Source of the DNA: JACZWL01 sp046756445
GTDB taxonomy: Bacteria; Pseudomonadota; Gammaproteobacteria; Steroidobacterales; Woeseiaceae
NCBI GenBank assembly: GCA_046756445.1
Contig: JBHHWI010000095.1
Span: forward strand, 1 to 11,374
Reading direction: 5' to 3'
Length of the DNA stretch: 11,374 bases
Shown here: positions 1 to 7,045 of the stretch, piece by piece
Numbering within the stretch: position 1 is the first letter of the stretch
Layout: every line of letters begins with the position of its first letter
Notes under the pieces: model-generated
What the model saw: the letters and a program-made list of their open reading frames with translations, nothing else
The model's database searches: none
What the model was told of the DNA's origin: nothing
Made by a program: the position numbers and the translations under genes

Positions 1-1056
1 ATTCAGTTCCGGCAGTTCGACCATGCCTGCCCGCACGCCGATCATGGCGTACTGGTCCGTGCGTACGGCCCTTATGCCTTCGGGCTCCGCAGATACGCGA
101 AGCTCGGGCTTGTCCGGGTAGATCTTGACGCCTTGCGCGACCGCCGGGTCGATAATCGGCAGCTGCGTGGAGAGTTGGCCCAGCGCTGTTATGGTCACTT
201 GCCGCGTGATCGGCTCGCCGGCGGACAGGCGATCGGGATCGCGCGACCACTGTTCGCTCAGTTCGAGTGACCTGGCCGGCAGCCATGCCGCGTCGGGAAA
301 CTCCGGAGGCGGCTCGGGAATCGGATTGACGGCCACCGTAATGGGCTCGGACTCGAACACCTTGCGTCCGGTGATGCGGCCGCCTCTGAGCACGCGCGCC
401 TCGAACCGGGCCGGGGCTATCGCAAGTTCACCGCTCTCCTGCGGGAACAGTGCATAGACTCTCTCAACGACGTTGTAGTTCTTGCCGTTCAGCAGCGAAT
501 CATAACTGTGCTCTTCACCGGCGAGTTCGATCAGCACGTCGATTCCACTGAGACTCGGTTCGCTCAGACGCGGCTGGCGCGTGGCGACCGAGCGGTACAC
601 CTTGACCGTGTATAGCACCTGCGCCTGCACATAGGACTCGGTGTGATCGACTTCGGCCGACACGAAGATGTCCGCTTCGCCGGGTAAGGCATTCGACTGC
701 GGCAGAACGGTGATGTACAGCGGGACGCTCTGTTCCTTGCCGACCGTGACCGGAGGAATGACCAGATCGCCCGTCCGCTTCGGCATGAGGACGTACGTCC
801 AGGTCCGGCTGCGGCTGATCTGACCATTGACGATCGTGGTATTGGTGAGCTCGCTCGTTTGCCCCACATAGAAATCTCCTTCCAGTGCAGAGGCATCCGG
901 CTTGGTATCGATTTCCGTGTCTACGGTGACCTTCAGTGTGAACGACTCGTTGATCTCGACGTCGGCCCGGTCGACGCTGGCCGTCACGGCCGCCTGTGCC
1001 TGAAATACCGGCAGCAGCGCAGCGGCAGCGAGCAGCTTCAGCGTTTTGCCTACCAC
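1..1056 (-). CDS. batD: BatD family protein (5' part, runs off the left edge)
   Basis: This is the N-terminal 352 residues of a BatD protein, and the C-terminus lies outside the window. I read the frame directly because it is open to the edge. The start is a GTG at 1056 that overlaps the end of the preceding gene by 7 nt, with a GAGGT ribosome-binding site 6 nt upstream. Residues 1-22 form a signal peptide (MVGKTLKLLAAAALLPVF, then A-Q-A), so the mature protein is periplasmic. Family hallmarks are SVDRADVEINESF near residue 27, a region around residues 190-205 containing YNVVERVYALFPQESGEL, and a second Ig-like repeat containing SAGEPITRQVTITALGQ. BatD proteins usually end in a membrane anchor, which cannot be checked here. 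As last gene of the moxR-bat operon it probably works with BatA and BatB at the membrane surface. Family assignment is confident; molecular role is unknown. Confidence 0.93.
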   Translation of the reverse strand, partial: MVGKTLKLLAAAALLPVFQAQAAVTASVDRADVEINESFTLKVTVDTEIDTKPDASALEGDFYVGQTSELTNTTIVNGQISRSRTWTYVLMPKRTGDLVIPPVTVGKEQSVPLYITVLPQSNALPGEADIFVSAEVDHTESYVQAQVLYTVKVYRSVATRQPRLSEPSLSGIDVLIELAGEEHSYDSLLNGKNYNVVERVYALFPQESGELAIAPARFEARVLRGGRITGRKVFESEPITVAVNPIPEPPPEFPDAAWLPARSLELSEQWSRDPDRLSAGEPITRQVTITALGQLSTQLPIIDPAVAQGVKIYPDKPELRVSAEPEGIRAVRTDQYAMIGVRAGMVELPELN

Positions 1057-2861
1057 GGCTGCACCTCGTCGTCCGGCCAGAGGTTGTTGCCATCCTGGTC
1101 CCTGCCCATTCTCTGATACTGGTAGCGGAACTTGCGCCGTAACAGGCCACCGGGGTCATTTGGAATGCGTCGCAGCCATTGTTCCATGGCCTGTTGCTGT
1201 TCCCGTGCGCGGCGTTCGGCAAGGACCTCCGCCTGGGTCATGCCCTGTGTTTCCTGCCCCTCGCTTTGTTGCGCGGCCTCCTGCGCCGCCCGATTGAGTT
1301 CGGCCTGAACCGCCTCGAGGTCGTCCTGATTGGTCTGTTCCTCACCGCGGCCCGAATCGCCGGCCTGCGATTCGCTGTCCGCGTCTCCCTGCGCGCCTTC
1401 GGCACCCTGCTGGTCCCGTTTCCCCTCGCCCTCCGACTGCTGCCCGCCACCTCCGGACTGCGATGACGAGTCCCGGTTCTGGCCCTGACCGCTCTCCGAG
1501 GATTGCTGCTGGTCCATCAGCTTCTTCAAAAGGTCGCGGTTGTACTGCGCGTCTTCGTTGCCGGGATCGATGTCGAGCGCCTGTTCGTAGGCGTCGATTG
1601 CGGATTCGAACTCGCCGAGCCTCGCAAGCGCGTTGCCGAGGTTGTAGAGACTCTCGGTGTCATCCTGTCCGGCGAATCCGTCGGCACTGGCCGCGTAATC
1701 GGCCGCGCGATAGTCCGCGACCGCCTTCCAGGCCGGGTCCTCGAACAGCTCCGCGGCGTCGGCGGCATTGCCTTCGGCGAGTTCCCGCTGTGCCTGCTGG
1801 TCTCTGGTCAGCCACAGGTCGTCCCAGCCGAAGGCGCGCGCCGGTTCGGCGACCGGCAACAGCATCAACGCGATCGCGAGCACCCAGCCGCGCCGGAAGG
1901 CAAGGGCGGCCAGTGGCAACAGGAGTATCAGGAGCCACGGTCCCTCCTCCTGCCACTGATCCGTCGCAAGGGACTCGCCCGATTCGGAGGATGCATCGAT
2001 GACGCCCGAAAGCAGCGCGTCCAGATCCCTGTCGTCGGCCGACAGGGTCGCGTACCGGCCGTGTCCGGCCGCCGCCAGGCGCTTGAGCTCTCTCGACTCG
2101 AGCCTCGGTACCGCCATCTTTCCTGAGCGGTTGGTAACGAAGCCGCCGCCCGCCATGGGTATCGGCGCGCCCTCCAGCGTGCCGACGCCCATGACGGACA
2201 AGGTATATCCGGCATCGTAGAGGTCGGCGGCCGCGCGCTCGGCGGCCGGTGACGTTCCGCCGTCCGTGATCAGCAGCACTTCGCCGTACCCGACGCCGGC
2301 CTGCTCGAGCAACTGGCGCCCCTTGTTGATCGCCGCGACCGGATAACTGCCGCGGCTCGGCATGATGTCGGTGCTGAGGCTGTTGACCAGCGCCGCGACC
2401 GTGTCCGAGTCGGTCGTCAACGGCGTCACCGTGAACGCGTTCGAGCTGTAGACCACCAGCGCGGTCTGGCCGCTCCTGCGGCGCTCCAGAATATCCAGGA
2501 CCTTGAGCCGCGCACGGGTCAGCCGGCTCGGCTTCAGGTCCTGCGCATCCATCGACCGGGACAGATCGAGTGCGATCACCATCGCCTGTTCGGAGCGAAA
2601 TACCGGCTGCTCGACACGGTTCCAGCTCGGACCTGCCAGCGCGACGACGGCGATGATGCCGCCGAGCGCCATCAGCCACCAGCGGTACCGGTATCGCCTG
2701 GACGCCGAGCGCGACAACACGTACGGCGCCAGCGCCGGGTCTACGATCCGTTGCCAGCTCCCCGGCGCCACCTCGCGCCTCGCCAGGGCAAGCGCAAGCG
2801 CTGCGACGGCAGGCAGCGCCCAGAGCCACTCGGGCCGGAGCCAGTGAAAATCAGCCGGCAC
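1050..2861 (-). CDS. batB: BatB VWA membrane protein fused to a BatC-like TPR region
   Basis: A 603-residue membrane protein combining BatB and BatC. Residues 8-26 and 62-78 are membrane segments joined by an Arg-rich loop. A von Willebrand A domain follows at about 92-290, with a complete metal site: D99-L-S101-R-S103, a Thr at 149/150 and D200 in LLITDGG. Two further hydrophobic segments (305-322 and 325-341) lead to an A-R-A site at 341-343. TPR-like helices span about 404-437 (YNLGNALARLGEFESAIDAY). Residues 450-540 are low-complexity Gln/Ser/Gly/Glu, and the conserved tail EQWLRRIPNDPGGLLRRKF lies at 560-578. The start is a GTG at 2861, overlapping batA by 11 nt, with GAAGGTG upstream as a likely ribosome-binding site. 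The positive-inside rule places both the VWA and TPR parts in the periplasm. VWA-TPR fusions of this type are common in proteobacterial bat operons. Confidence 0.93.
   Translation of the reverse strand: MPADFHWLRPEWLWALPAVAALALALARREVAPGSWQRIVDPALAPYVLSRSASRRYRYRWWLMALGGIIAVVALAGPSWNRVEQPVFRSEQAMVIALDLSRSMDAQDLKPSRLTRARLKVLDILERRRSGQTALVVYSSNAFTVTPLTTDSDTVAALVNSLSTDIMPSRGSYPVAAINKGRQLLEQAGVGYGEVLLITDGGTSPAAERAAADLYDAGYTLSVMGVGTLEGAPIPMAGGGFVTNRSGKMAVPRLESRELKRLAAAGHGRYATLSADDRDLDALLSGVIDASSESGESLATDQWQEEGPWLLILLLPLAALAFRRGWVLAIALMLLPVAEPARAFGWDDLWLTRDQQAQRELAEGNAADAAELFEDPAWKAVADYRAADYAASADGFAGQDDTESLYNLGNALARLGEFESAIDAYEQALDIDPGNEDAQYNRDLLKKLMDQQQSSESGQGQNRDSSSQSGGGGQQSEGEGKRDQQGAEGAQGDADSESQAGDSGRGEEQTNQDDLEAVQAELNRAAQEAAQQSEGQETQGMTQAEVLAERRAREQQQAMEQWLRRIPNDPGGLLRRKFRYQYQRMGRDQDGNNLWPDDEVQPW
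1063..1067 (-). promoter_or_regulatory. Ribosome-binding site of batD
   Basis: The minus strand reads GAGGT here, 6 nt before the GTG at 1056. It lies inside the last codons of the upstream gene. With the signal peptide that follows, it settles the GTG as the start and indicates translational coupling. Confidence 0.6.
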
Positions 2862-3885
2862 GGACCCGCACCTTCGCCAGCCGTGAAACCTCGAGTCCCT
2901 GCATGAGACTCATGACACACAGCAGGACCGTCAGCACCAGGGCGCCGGCCAACGGCCAGTAGAAAAGAGACTTGACCGGCCTGAAGCCGGCCTCGGGTTC
3001 GGCGACGGGCTCCATGTCGTCCAGGATGCGGTAGATATCCTGCAGCGCCGCCGTGTCCTTGGCGCGGAAGTACCGGCCGCCGGTCAGCTCGGCGATCCGG
3101 GTCAGGGTCCCCTCGTCGAGGTCCGCCGACGGATTGACGCGTCGCATGCCGCCGGTGATCGACGAGATCATCATTTGTTCGGCGCCGATGCCGATCGTGT
3201 AAACACGAAGTCCGATTTGTTGCGCAAGCTCGGCCGCTTTTACCGGGTCTATCTCACCGGCGGTATTTGCGCCGTCGGTCAGCAGGATCAATACCTGGTC
3301 GTCGGCGACCGCACCCTGGTCATGGATGCGTTTCACCGCGAGCGTGATAGCATCGCCGATCGCCGTCTTCTCGCCGGCGAGTCCGATAAACGCCTCCATC
3401 AGGAGAATATTGACGGTCTCGCGGTCCAGCGTGAGCGGCACCTGCAAGTATGCTCTTTCGCCGAACAGGATCAGGCCGATCCGGTCACCTTTGCGGCGCT
3501 CGATGAAGTCGCCCGCGACCGCCTTGGTTGCCGTCAGCCTGTCGACGCGACGATTGCCGAGCTCGAAGTCCTTGGCGTCCATGCTTCCCGACAGATCGAC
3601 CGCAAGCATCAGGTTGCGTCCCGATACCGGCACGTCGAGCTCGTCGCCGATGCGCTCCGGCCTCGCCGCCGCAAAAACCAGCAGGACCCAGGCAACGATG
3701 GCAATCCAGACCCTCCAGTTCAGGAGCTGCTCCGCCTCTGAACGGTCCGTAAGTACCGTAAAACTCGCGAGGCTGGGCACCTTGAGACCGGCTTCGGAGG
3801 TTTCCGTCACGGGTGGCAGCACGGCTGCGATCACGAGCGGCAACGGTAAGGCGAGCAGCATCCAGGGCCAGGCGAGGGACCACAT
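2851..3885 (-). CDS. batA: BatA VWA-domain membrane protein
   Basis: A 344-residue inner-membrane protein of the BatA family. Hydrophobic segments lie at about 6-24, 58-74 and 307-328. The VWA domain between the second and third (about 90-295) has an intact metal-ion-dependent adhesion site: D97-L-S99-G-S101, T174 in GEKTAIGDAI and D204 in LLTDGAN. Length and three-helix layout are usual for the family. The ATG at 3885 shares one base with the stop of the upstream DUF4381 gene (TGATG), so translation is probably coupled. VWA proteins next to MoxR ATPases are thought to present or sense partner proteins in a metal-dependent way, with MoxR remodelling them. The partner here is not evident. Compared with the neighbouring BatB, it has no TPR extension. 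Confidence 0.95.
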   Translation of the reverse strand: MWSLAWPWMLLALPLPLVIAAVLPPVTETSEAGLKVPSLASFTVLTDRSEAEQLLNWRVWIAIVAWVLLVFAAARPERIGDELDVPVSGRNLMLAVDLSGSMDAKDFELGNRRVDRLTATKAVAGDFIERRKGDRIGLILFGERAYLQVPLTLDRETVNILLMEAFIGLAGEKTAIGDAITLAVKRIHDQGAVADDQVLILLTDGANTAGEIDPVKAAELAQQIGLRVYTIGIGAEQMMISSITGGMRRVNPSADLDEGTLTRIAELTGGRYFRAKDTAALQDIYRILDDMEPVAEPEAGFRPVKSLFYWPLAGALVLTVLLCVMSLMQGLEVSRLAKVRVRAG

Positions 3886-4376
3886 CAGGCTGCCTCCGGT
3901 AGCGGGATCTCGAGCCGCAGACGGACCGCCCTGATCAGCCCGTCTATGTCTGTTTTACTCGTGTCCCCGCCGGGCTTGCGATAGGGGAGACTGGCGATGT
4001 GACGTCCCGGGCCACGGGTAAAAACTGCCTCGGGCAGGCCCCGGTCGAGCCACGCGAGCCAGTCCGGCCCGGTCAGTCCGGCGACCTCATCGCGCGGTGC
4101 GTAAGCGAGCATCACCCGACGCAGCAGCGCGGAAAGCTGTACGCCCAGCGATGCCGCATCGCGACTCAGCGCAAATTCCGCCTGCAGAACCTTCAGCCGG
4201 GCAAGCGCCGCGCGTCTCGCGGCATTCTGTCGATAGCTGCGCAGCGCGCGCCGAGCCAGCAGCACGAGCCCGATCAACAGCAGAATAGAGAGCACCCACC
4301 ATCCCGGCGCGAGCGGCCACCAGCCGATCATCTCCGGCAGGTGCAGGTCTCGAAGCGGAATGTCTTCGGGATTCAT
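3885..4376 (-). CDS. DUF4381 single-pass membrane protein
   Basis: A 163-residue protein. The N-terminus MNPEDIPLRDLHLPEMIGWW followed by PLAPGWWVLS matches the start of DUF4381 proteins found between DUF58 and BatA genes. One membrane helix spans about residues 25-43. The rest is an Arg-rich, helical cytoplasmic region containing a stretch starting LSALLRRVMLAYAPRDEVAG and a GPDWLAWLD motif. The open frame continues upstream to 4469, but the ATG at 4376 is chosen because the family begins there and because it forms an ATGA overlap with the DUF58 stop. No catalytic motif is visible. Position suggests a membrane adaptor between the cytoplasmic MoxR/DUF58 pair and the BatA/B proteins; this is inference from gene order. 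Confidence 0.88.
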   Translation of the reverse strand: MNPEDIPLRDLHLPEMIGWWPLAPGWWVLSILLLIGLVLLARRALRSYRQNAARRAALARLKVLQAEFALSRDAASLGVQLSALLRRVMLAYAPRDEVAGLTGPDWLAWLDRGLPEAVFTRGPGRHIASLPYRKPGGDTSKTDIDGLIRAVRLRLEIPLPEAA

Positions 4377-5323
4377 CTGGTGGCCCTCTTGCCCAGCGCG
4401 GTCTGCATGCAAACGACCGGGTCGTCTTCGGTCGACATCGCCAGCAGGTGGATGCCGTAGCGCTGACAAAAATCCTCGAGCGCGTGTCGGCGATGCTCGA
4501 ATGCGTGCTCGTAGTCCCTGCGCGCCGCGCGGGCGAACGTGTCGATCGCCATCTCTGCATCCCTGCTTACCAGCCGGTAGCGGCCCGGCGGCGGCAACAC
4601 GTGTTCCAGGGGATCGCTTACAAAAACCGCCAGCACCTCATTATGCCTCGCTACGCCGGCGAGGTAGGCCTCTGCGGCACGCGAAAAACCGACGAAGTCA
4701 CTGATGACCACGGCCAGGCTTCCCGGCCTGGCCACGCGCCGAAGCGCCGCCATTGCGCGGGTCAGCGGCTGCTCCGGATCATCGGCCGGCGCATCGCCGT
4801 CCGTGGCCCAATCGGGATGATTGACGAGCTCATGCAGGTATCGCAGGGCGGCCTGCCGGCCGAGCCTCGGCTTGAGCTCCCGGTGCGTGGTGTCGCCGAA
4901 TATCAGCCCGCCGAGCCTGTCTCCGCGATGGTGTGCCGCCCACGAGACCAGGCCCGCGGCGCGGCTCGCCAGTACCGACTTGAACGAGCCCTGTGTTGCA
5001 AAGTGCATTGTCCTTCTGAGATCGACAACCACGAGCACCGGTCGTTCGCGTTCCTCGCGAAACAGCTTGGTATACGCCTCGCTGCTGCGGGCGGTGACAC
5101 GCCAGTCGATATTGCGTGGGTCGTCGCCGGGCTGGTAGGGACGCGACTCGTCAAACTCCATGCCGCGACCACGAAAATGCGAGACATAGGCGCCGGTTTG
5201 CAGGGAACTCACCCTGAGGACATCCAGTGCGATGACGCGCGCCGGTCCGTTCAGTCGAATCAGCCCGGCCTGGCTGACGCTGACCGGCGATGCATCCGCC
5301 TGGAGTTTGTCGTGGCGCACCAT
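4373..5323 (-). CDS. DUF58 protein (VWA-like, MoxR partner)
   Basis: A 316-residue soluble protein without a signal peptide or membrane helix. The DUF58 signature lies at about residues 52-79: GRGMEFDESRPYQPGDDPRN followed by IDWRVTAR. A VWA-like fold follows from about residue 94 (PVLVVVDLRRTMHFATQGSF) to the VVISDF strand with D209. The expected metal motif DxSxS reads D101-L-R103-R-T105, so both serines are replaced and metal binding may be weak or absent. DUF58 genes sit next to moxR in many bacteria and are taken as MoxR partners. The gene follows moxR by 9 nt, with no strong ribosome-binding site, and overlaps DUF4381 by 4 nt. Family call is firm; function is unknown. Confidence 0.93.
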   Translation of the reverse strand: MVRHDKLQADASPVSVSQAGLIRLNGPARVIALDVLRVSSLQTGAYVSHFRGRGMEFDESRPYQPGDDPRNIDWRVTARSSEAYTKLFREERERPVLVVVDLRRTMHFATQGSFKSVLASRAAGLVSWAAHHRGDRLGGLIFGDTTHRELKPRLGRQAALRYLHELVNHPDWATDGDAPADDPEQPLTRAMAALRRVARPGSLAVVISDFVGFSRAAEAYLAGVARHNEVLAVFVSDPLEHVLPPPGRYRLVSRDAEMAIDTFARAARRDYEHAFEHRRHALEDFCQRYGIHLLAMSTEDDPVVCMQTALGKRATR

Positions 5324-5332
5324 GATCGGATT

Positions 5333-6301
5333 TTATGGCACTCCGACGCCGTCCAGGACCCTGTCGATGACGGAATCCGGACTGACGCCGTCCGCCTCGG
5401 CCTCGAAGCTCAACACCAGACGGTGCCTCAGCACGTCCGGCGCGACATTCTGAATGTCCTCCGGTCCGACGTAGTCACGCCCGGCGAGCCACGCATGCGC
5501 GCGCGCGCAACGGTCGATGCCCATGCAGGCCCTGGGGCTTGCCCCATACTGGACCTGTCCTTCAAGGGAGTCGTCGACGGCCCCCGGATCGCGCGTGGAG
5601 ACGACGATATTGACGATGTACTGCTCGAGCTCGGAGGCCAGGTGCAGGCGCAGGATCGCCTGGCGTGCCTCCATGACCGAGGACTCGGCGAGCAGCTCCG
5701 GCGGCGCGAACGCGTCGCGCTCGCCTGCCTTCGCCTCATCACGATTCAGGACGAGTATGCGGCGTTCGTCGAGAATCGTCGGATACCCCACCTGGACATG
5801 CAGCAGAAAGCGGTCGAGCTGGGCTTCCGGGAGAGGATAGGTGCCTTCCTGCTCAATCGGGTTTTGCGTCGCCATCACCATGAACAGGTCAGATAGCGTG
5901 TAACTTTTCTCCCCGACCGTGATCTGTCTCTCTTCCATTGCTTCGAGCAGGGCGGACTGCACCTTTGCCGGCGCGCGATTGATTTCGTCGGCGAGAATCA
6001 GGTTGTGAAAAAGCGGGCCTTTGCGGAATTCGAAGCTGCCGTCCTGGGGCCGGTATATCTCCGTACCGGTGAGGTCGGCGGGCAGGAGGTCGGGTGTGAA
6101 CTGCAGCCGGTGAAAATCGCCTTCGATGCTTTCGGCGAGGACCTTGATGGCGCGGGTCTTGGCCAGTCCCGGCGCGCCTTCCACGAGCAGGTGCCCATCG
6201 CACAACAGAGCGATCAGCATCCGGTTGATCAGGTGGGCCTGGCCGATGACCAGGCTGCTGGCATGCGCCTCGAGCTGTTGGAATTGTTCTATTACGCTCA
6301 T
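5333..6301 (-). CDS. moxR: MoxR-family AAA+ ATPase
   Basis: A 322-residue cytoplasmic AAA+ ATPase of the MoxR group. The Walker A motif is GAPGLAKT (42-49, with K48 and T49), Walker B is LILADEIN (101-108, with D105 and E106) and sensor 1 is ATQNP (N147). An arginine-finger region has LDRF (R164), and the lid domain carries GASPRA (R257) as the sensor 2 candidate. Length is normal and every nucleotide-binding residue is present. The start at 6301 has GGAG 6 nt upstream and the usual N-terminus ending in VIGQ. As first gene of the operon it should power remodelling of a client through the DUF58 and Bat VWA proteins. MoxR proteins act as chaperone-like factors for complex assembly or metal insertion and in stress tolerance; the client here cannot be read from the sequence. 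Confidence 0.96.
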   Translation of the reverse strand: MSVIEQFQQLEAHASSLVIGQAHLINRMLIALLCDGHLLVEGAPGLAKTRAIKVLAESIEGDFHRLQFTPDLLPADLTGTEIYRPQDGSFEFRKGPLFHNLILADEINRAPAKVQSALLEAMEERQITVGEKSYTLSDLFMVMATQNPIEQEGTYPLPEAQLDRFLLHVQVGYPTILDERRILVLNRDEAKAGERDAFAPPELLAESSVMEARQAILRLHLASELEQYIVNIVVSTRDPGAVDDSLEGQVQYGASPRACMGIDRCARAHAWLAGRDYVGPEDIQNVAPDVLRHRLVLSFEAEADGVSPDSVIDRVLDGVGVP

Positions 6302-6307
6302 TCAGGG

Positions 6308-6311
6308 CTCC
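6308..6311 (-). promoter_or_regulatory. Ribosome-binding site of moxR
   Basis: The minus strand reads GGAG here, 6 nt before the ATG at 6301, which supports that start. Confidence 0.55.
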
Positions 6312-6331
6312 GAAGGCCGAAAAGGCGTGAC

Positions 6332-6360
6332 ATTGTAGTTATGATGCGCTGGCAGGCCAA
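6332..6360 (-). promoter_or_regulatory. Sigma70-like promoter of the moxR-bat operon
   Basis: On the minus strand a -35 hexamer TTGGCC (6355-6360) and a -10 hexamer TACAAT (6332-6337) are separated by 17 nt. TACAAT matches the consensus at five of six bases and TTGGCC at four. Transcription would start near 6325 and give a leader of about 25 nt before the moxR ATG. No other plausible promoter is needed for the six packed genes downstream. The call is by eye only. Confidence 0.5.
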
Positions 6361-6442
6361 CCGGTGGCCGGCATATTCGGCTCATGATGCGACGCCTCCT
6401 GACAATGATGACCCCCATATCGACCGTGGAAAACCGCTGACA

Positions 6443-6901
6443 TTGCATAGATTTTCGACAATCCGGGTCCTGGCCGCGTTCGCAATCACCTGGCCGGGCG
6501 CGGCAGTGGCCGACGATGAGCTCGCGGATGCGTTCGACAGGAGCACGATCATTATCGAAGCGCAGCAGGACGCCTGTTACCGTTTCGACGTCTATCTCGC
6601 AACGAGCCGGGAACAACAGATCCGTGGCCTGATGCACGTGCGGCATCTGCCGGCGTTCACCGGCATGCTGTTCACATACCCGTCCCCTGACATGCATTCG
6701 ATGTGGATGAAAGATACTTATATATCTCTGGACATCCTGTTCATTCGCGAAGACGGCACGATCAGCAATATCGAGACCACTACGGAGCCGCTTTCGCTGA
6801 ATTCGATCAGTTCGACGGAACCGGTATCCTACGTCCTCGAGTTGAACGCCGGCGCAACGGCCAGGCTCCGCATCGACACCACGAGCAGGGTGTATTTCTG
6901 A
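6443..6901 (+). CDS. Exported DUF192 family protein
   Basis: A DUF192 protein of 152 residues if translation begins at the TTG at 6443. From there residues 1-24 form a signal peptide (MHRFSTIRVLAAFAITWPGA, then AVA), followed by DDELADAF. The DUF192 domain fills the rest, with markers RFDVYLATSREQQIRGLMHV, GMLFTYP, MWMKDTYISLDILFI and YVLELNAGATARL. The family usually reads WMKNT; here the Asn is Asp. The frame is open far upstream, and an ATG at 6341 would add 34 residues containing many Asp and Pro, which would bury the signal peptide, so TTG is preferred with moderate confidence. The biochemical role of the family is unknown. The gene diverges from moxR and converges on the aminotransferase. 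Confidence 0.85.
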   Translation: MHRFSTIRVLAAFAITWPGAAVADDELADAFDRSTIIIEAQQDACYRFDVYLATSREQQIRGLMHVRHLPAFTGMLFTYPSPDMHSMWMKDTYISLDILFIREDGTISNIETTTEPLSLNSISSTEPVSYVLELNAGATARLRIDTTSRVYF

Positions 6902-7045
6902 TGACGAGCGATCGGAAAGACTGGACCGTCCAGGGTGGTCGGGAACCCCGGCAACCCGACGTATCTGGTTGCTGCCGTGCTGGTTTTATCGGCTATCGGC
7001 GTTCGCGTGCTCGCATTCGTCAAAGGACGGCGGCAATCGAACTAG
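6901..7045 (+). pseudogene. Possible frameshifted small single-helix membrane protein
   Basis: An ATG at 6901 overlaps the DUF192 stop (TGATG) and begins MTSDRKDWTVQGGR. In the next frame the codons from about 6942 read NPGNPTYLVAAVLVLSAIGV followed by RVLAFVKGRRQSN and a TAG at 7043-7045. Joined by skipping one base in the GGGAACCCC run near 6938-6946, this gives a protein of about 48 residues with a short polar N-terminus, one membrane helix and a basic tail. Both halves favour G or C at third positions, like their neighbours. It could be a real gene broken by a mutation, a sequencing error or programmed slippage. Without the shift, a GTG at 6935 gives the helix alone in about 36 residues. 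I do not recognise a family. The end overlaps the aminotransferase 3' end by 26 nt. Confidence 0.35.

Noticed and set aside
1660..2829. Minus-strand frame of 389 codons overlapping batB
   Set aside because: A shifted shadow of the BatB frame, rich in Arg and Gly, without the family motifs.
4448..5896. Long plus-strand open frame of 482 codons
   Set aside because: It lies antisense to the well-supported DUF58 and MoxR genes and its translation shows no domain; such frames are expected opposite GC-rich genes.
6005..6442. Extended N-terminus for the DUF192 gene
   Set aside because: It would overlap moxR antisense and place the signal peptide inside the protein; the part upstream of 6341 is clearly a moxR shadow.
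6921..6933. CTGGAC-C-GTCCAG palindrome after DUF192
   Set aside because: One-base centre cannot form a hairpin loop with the full stem, and it falls within the possible small coding frame; probably chance.
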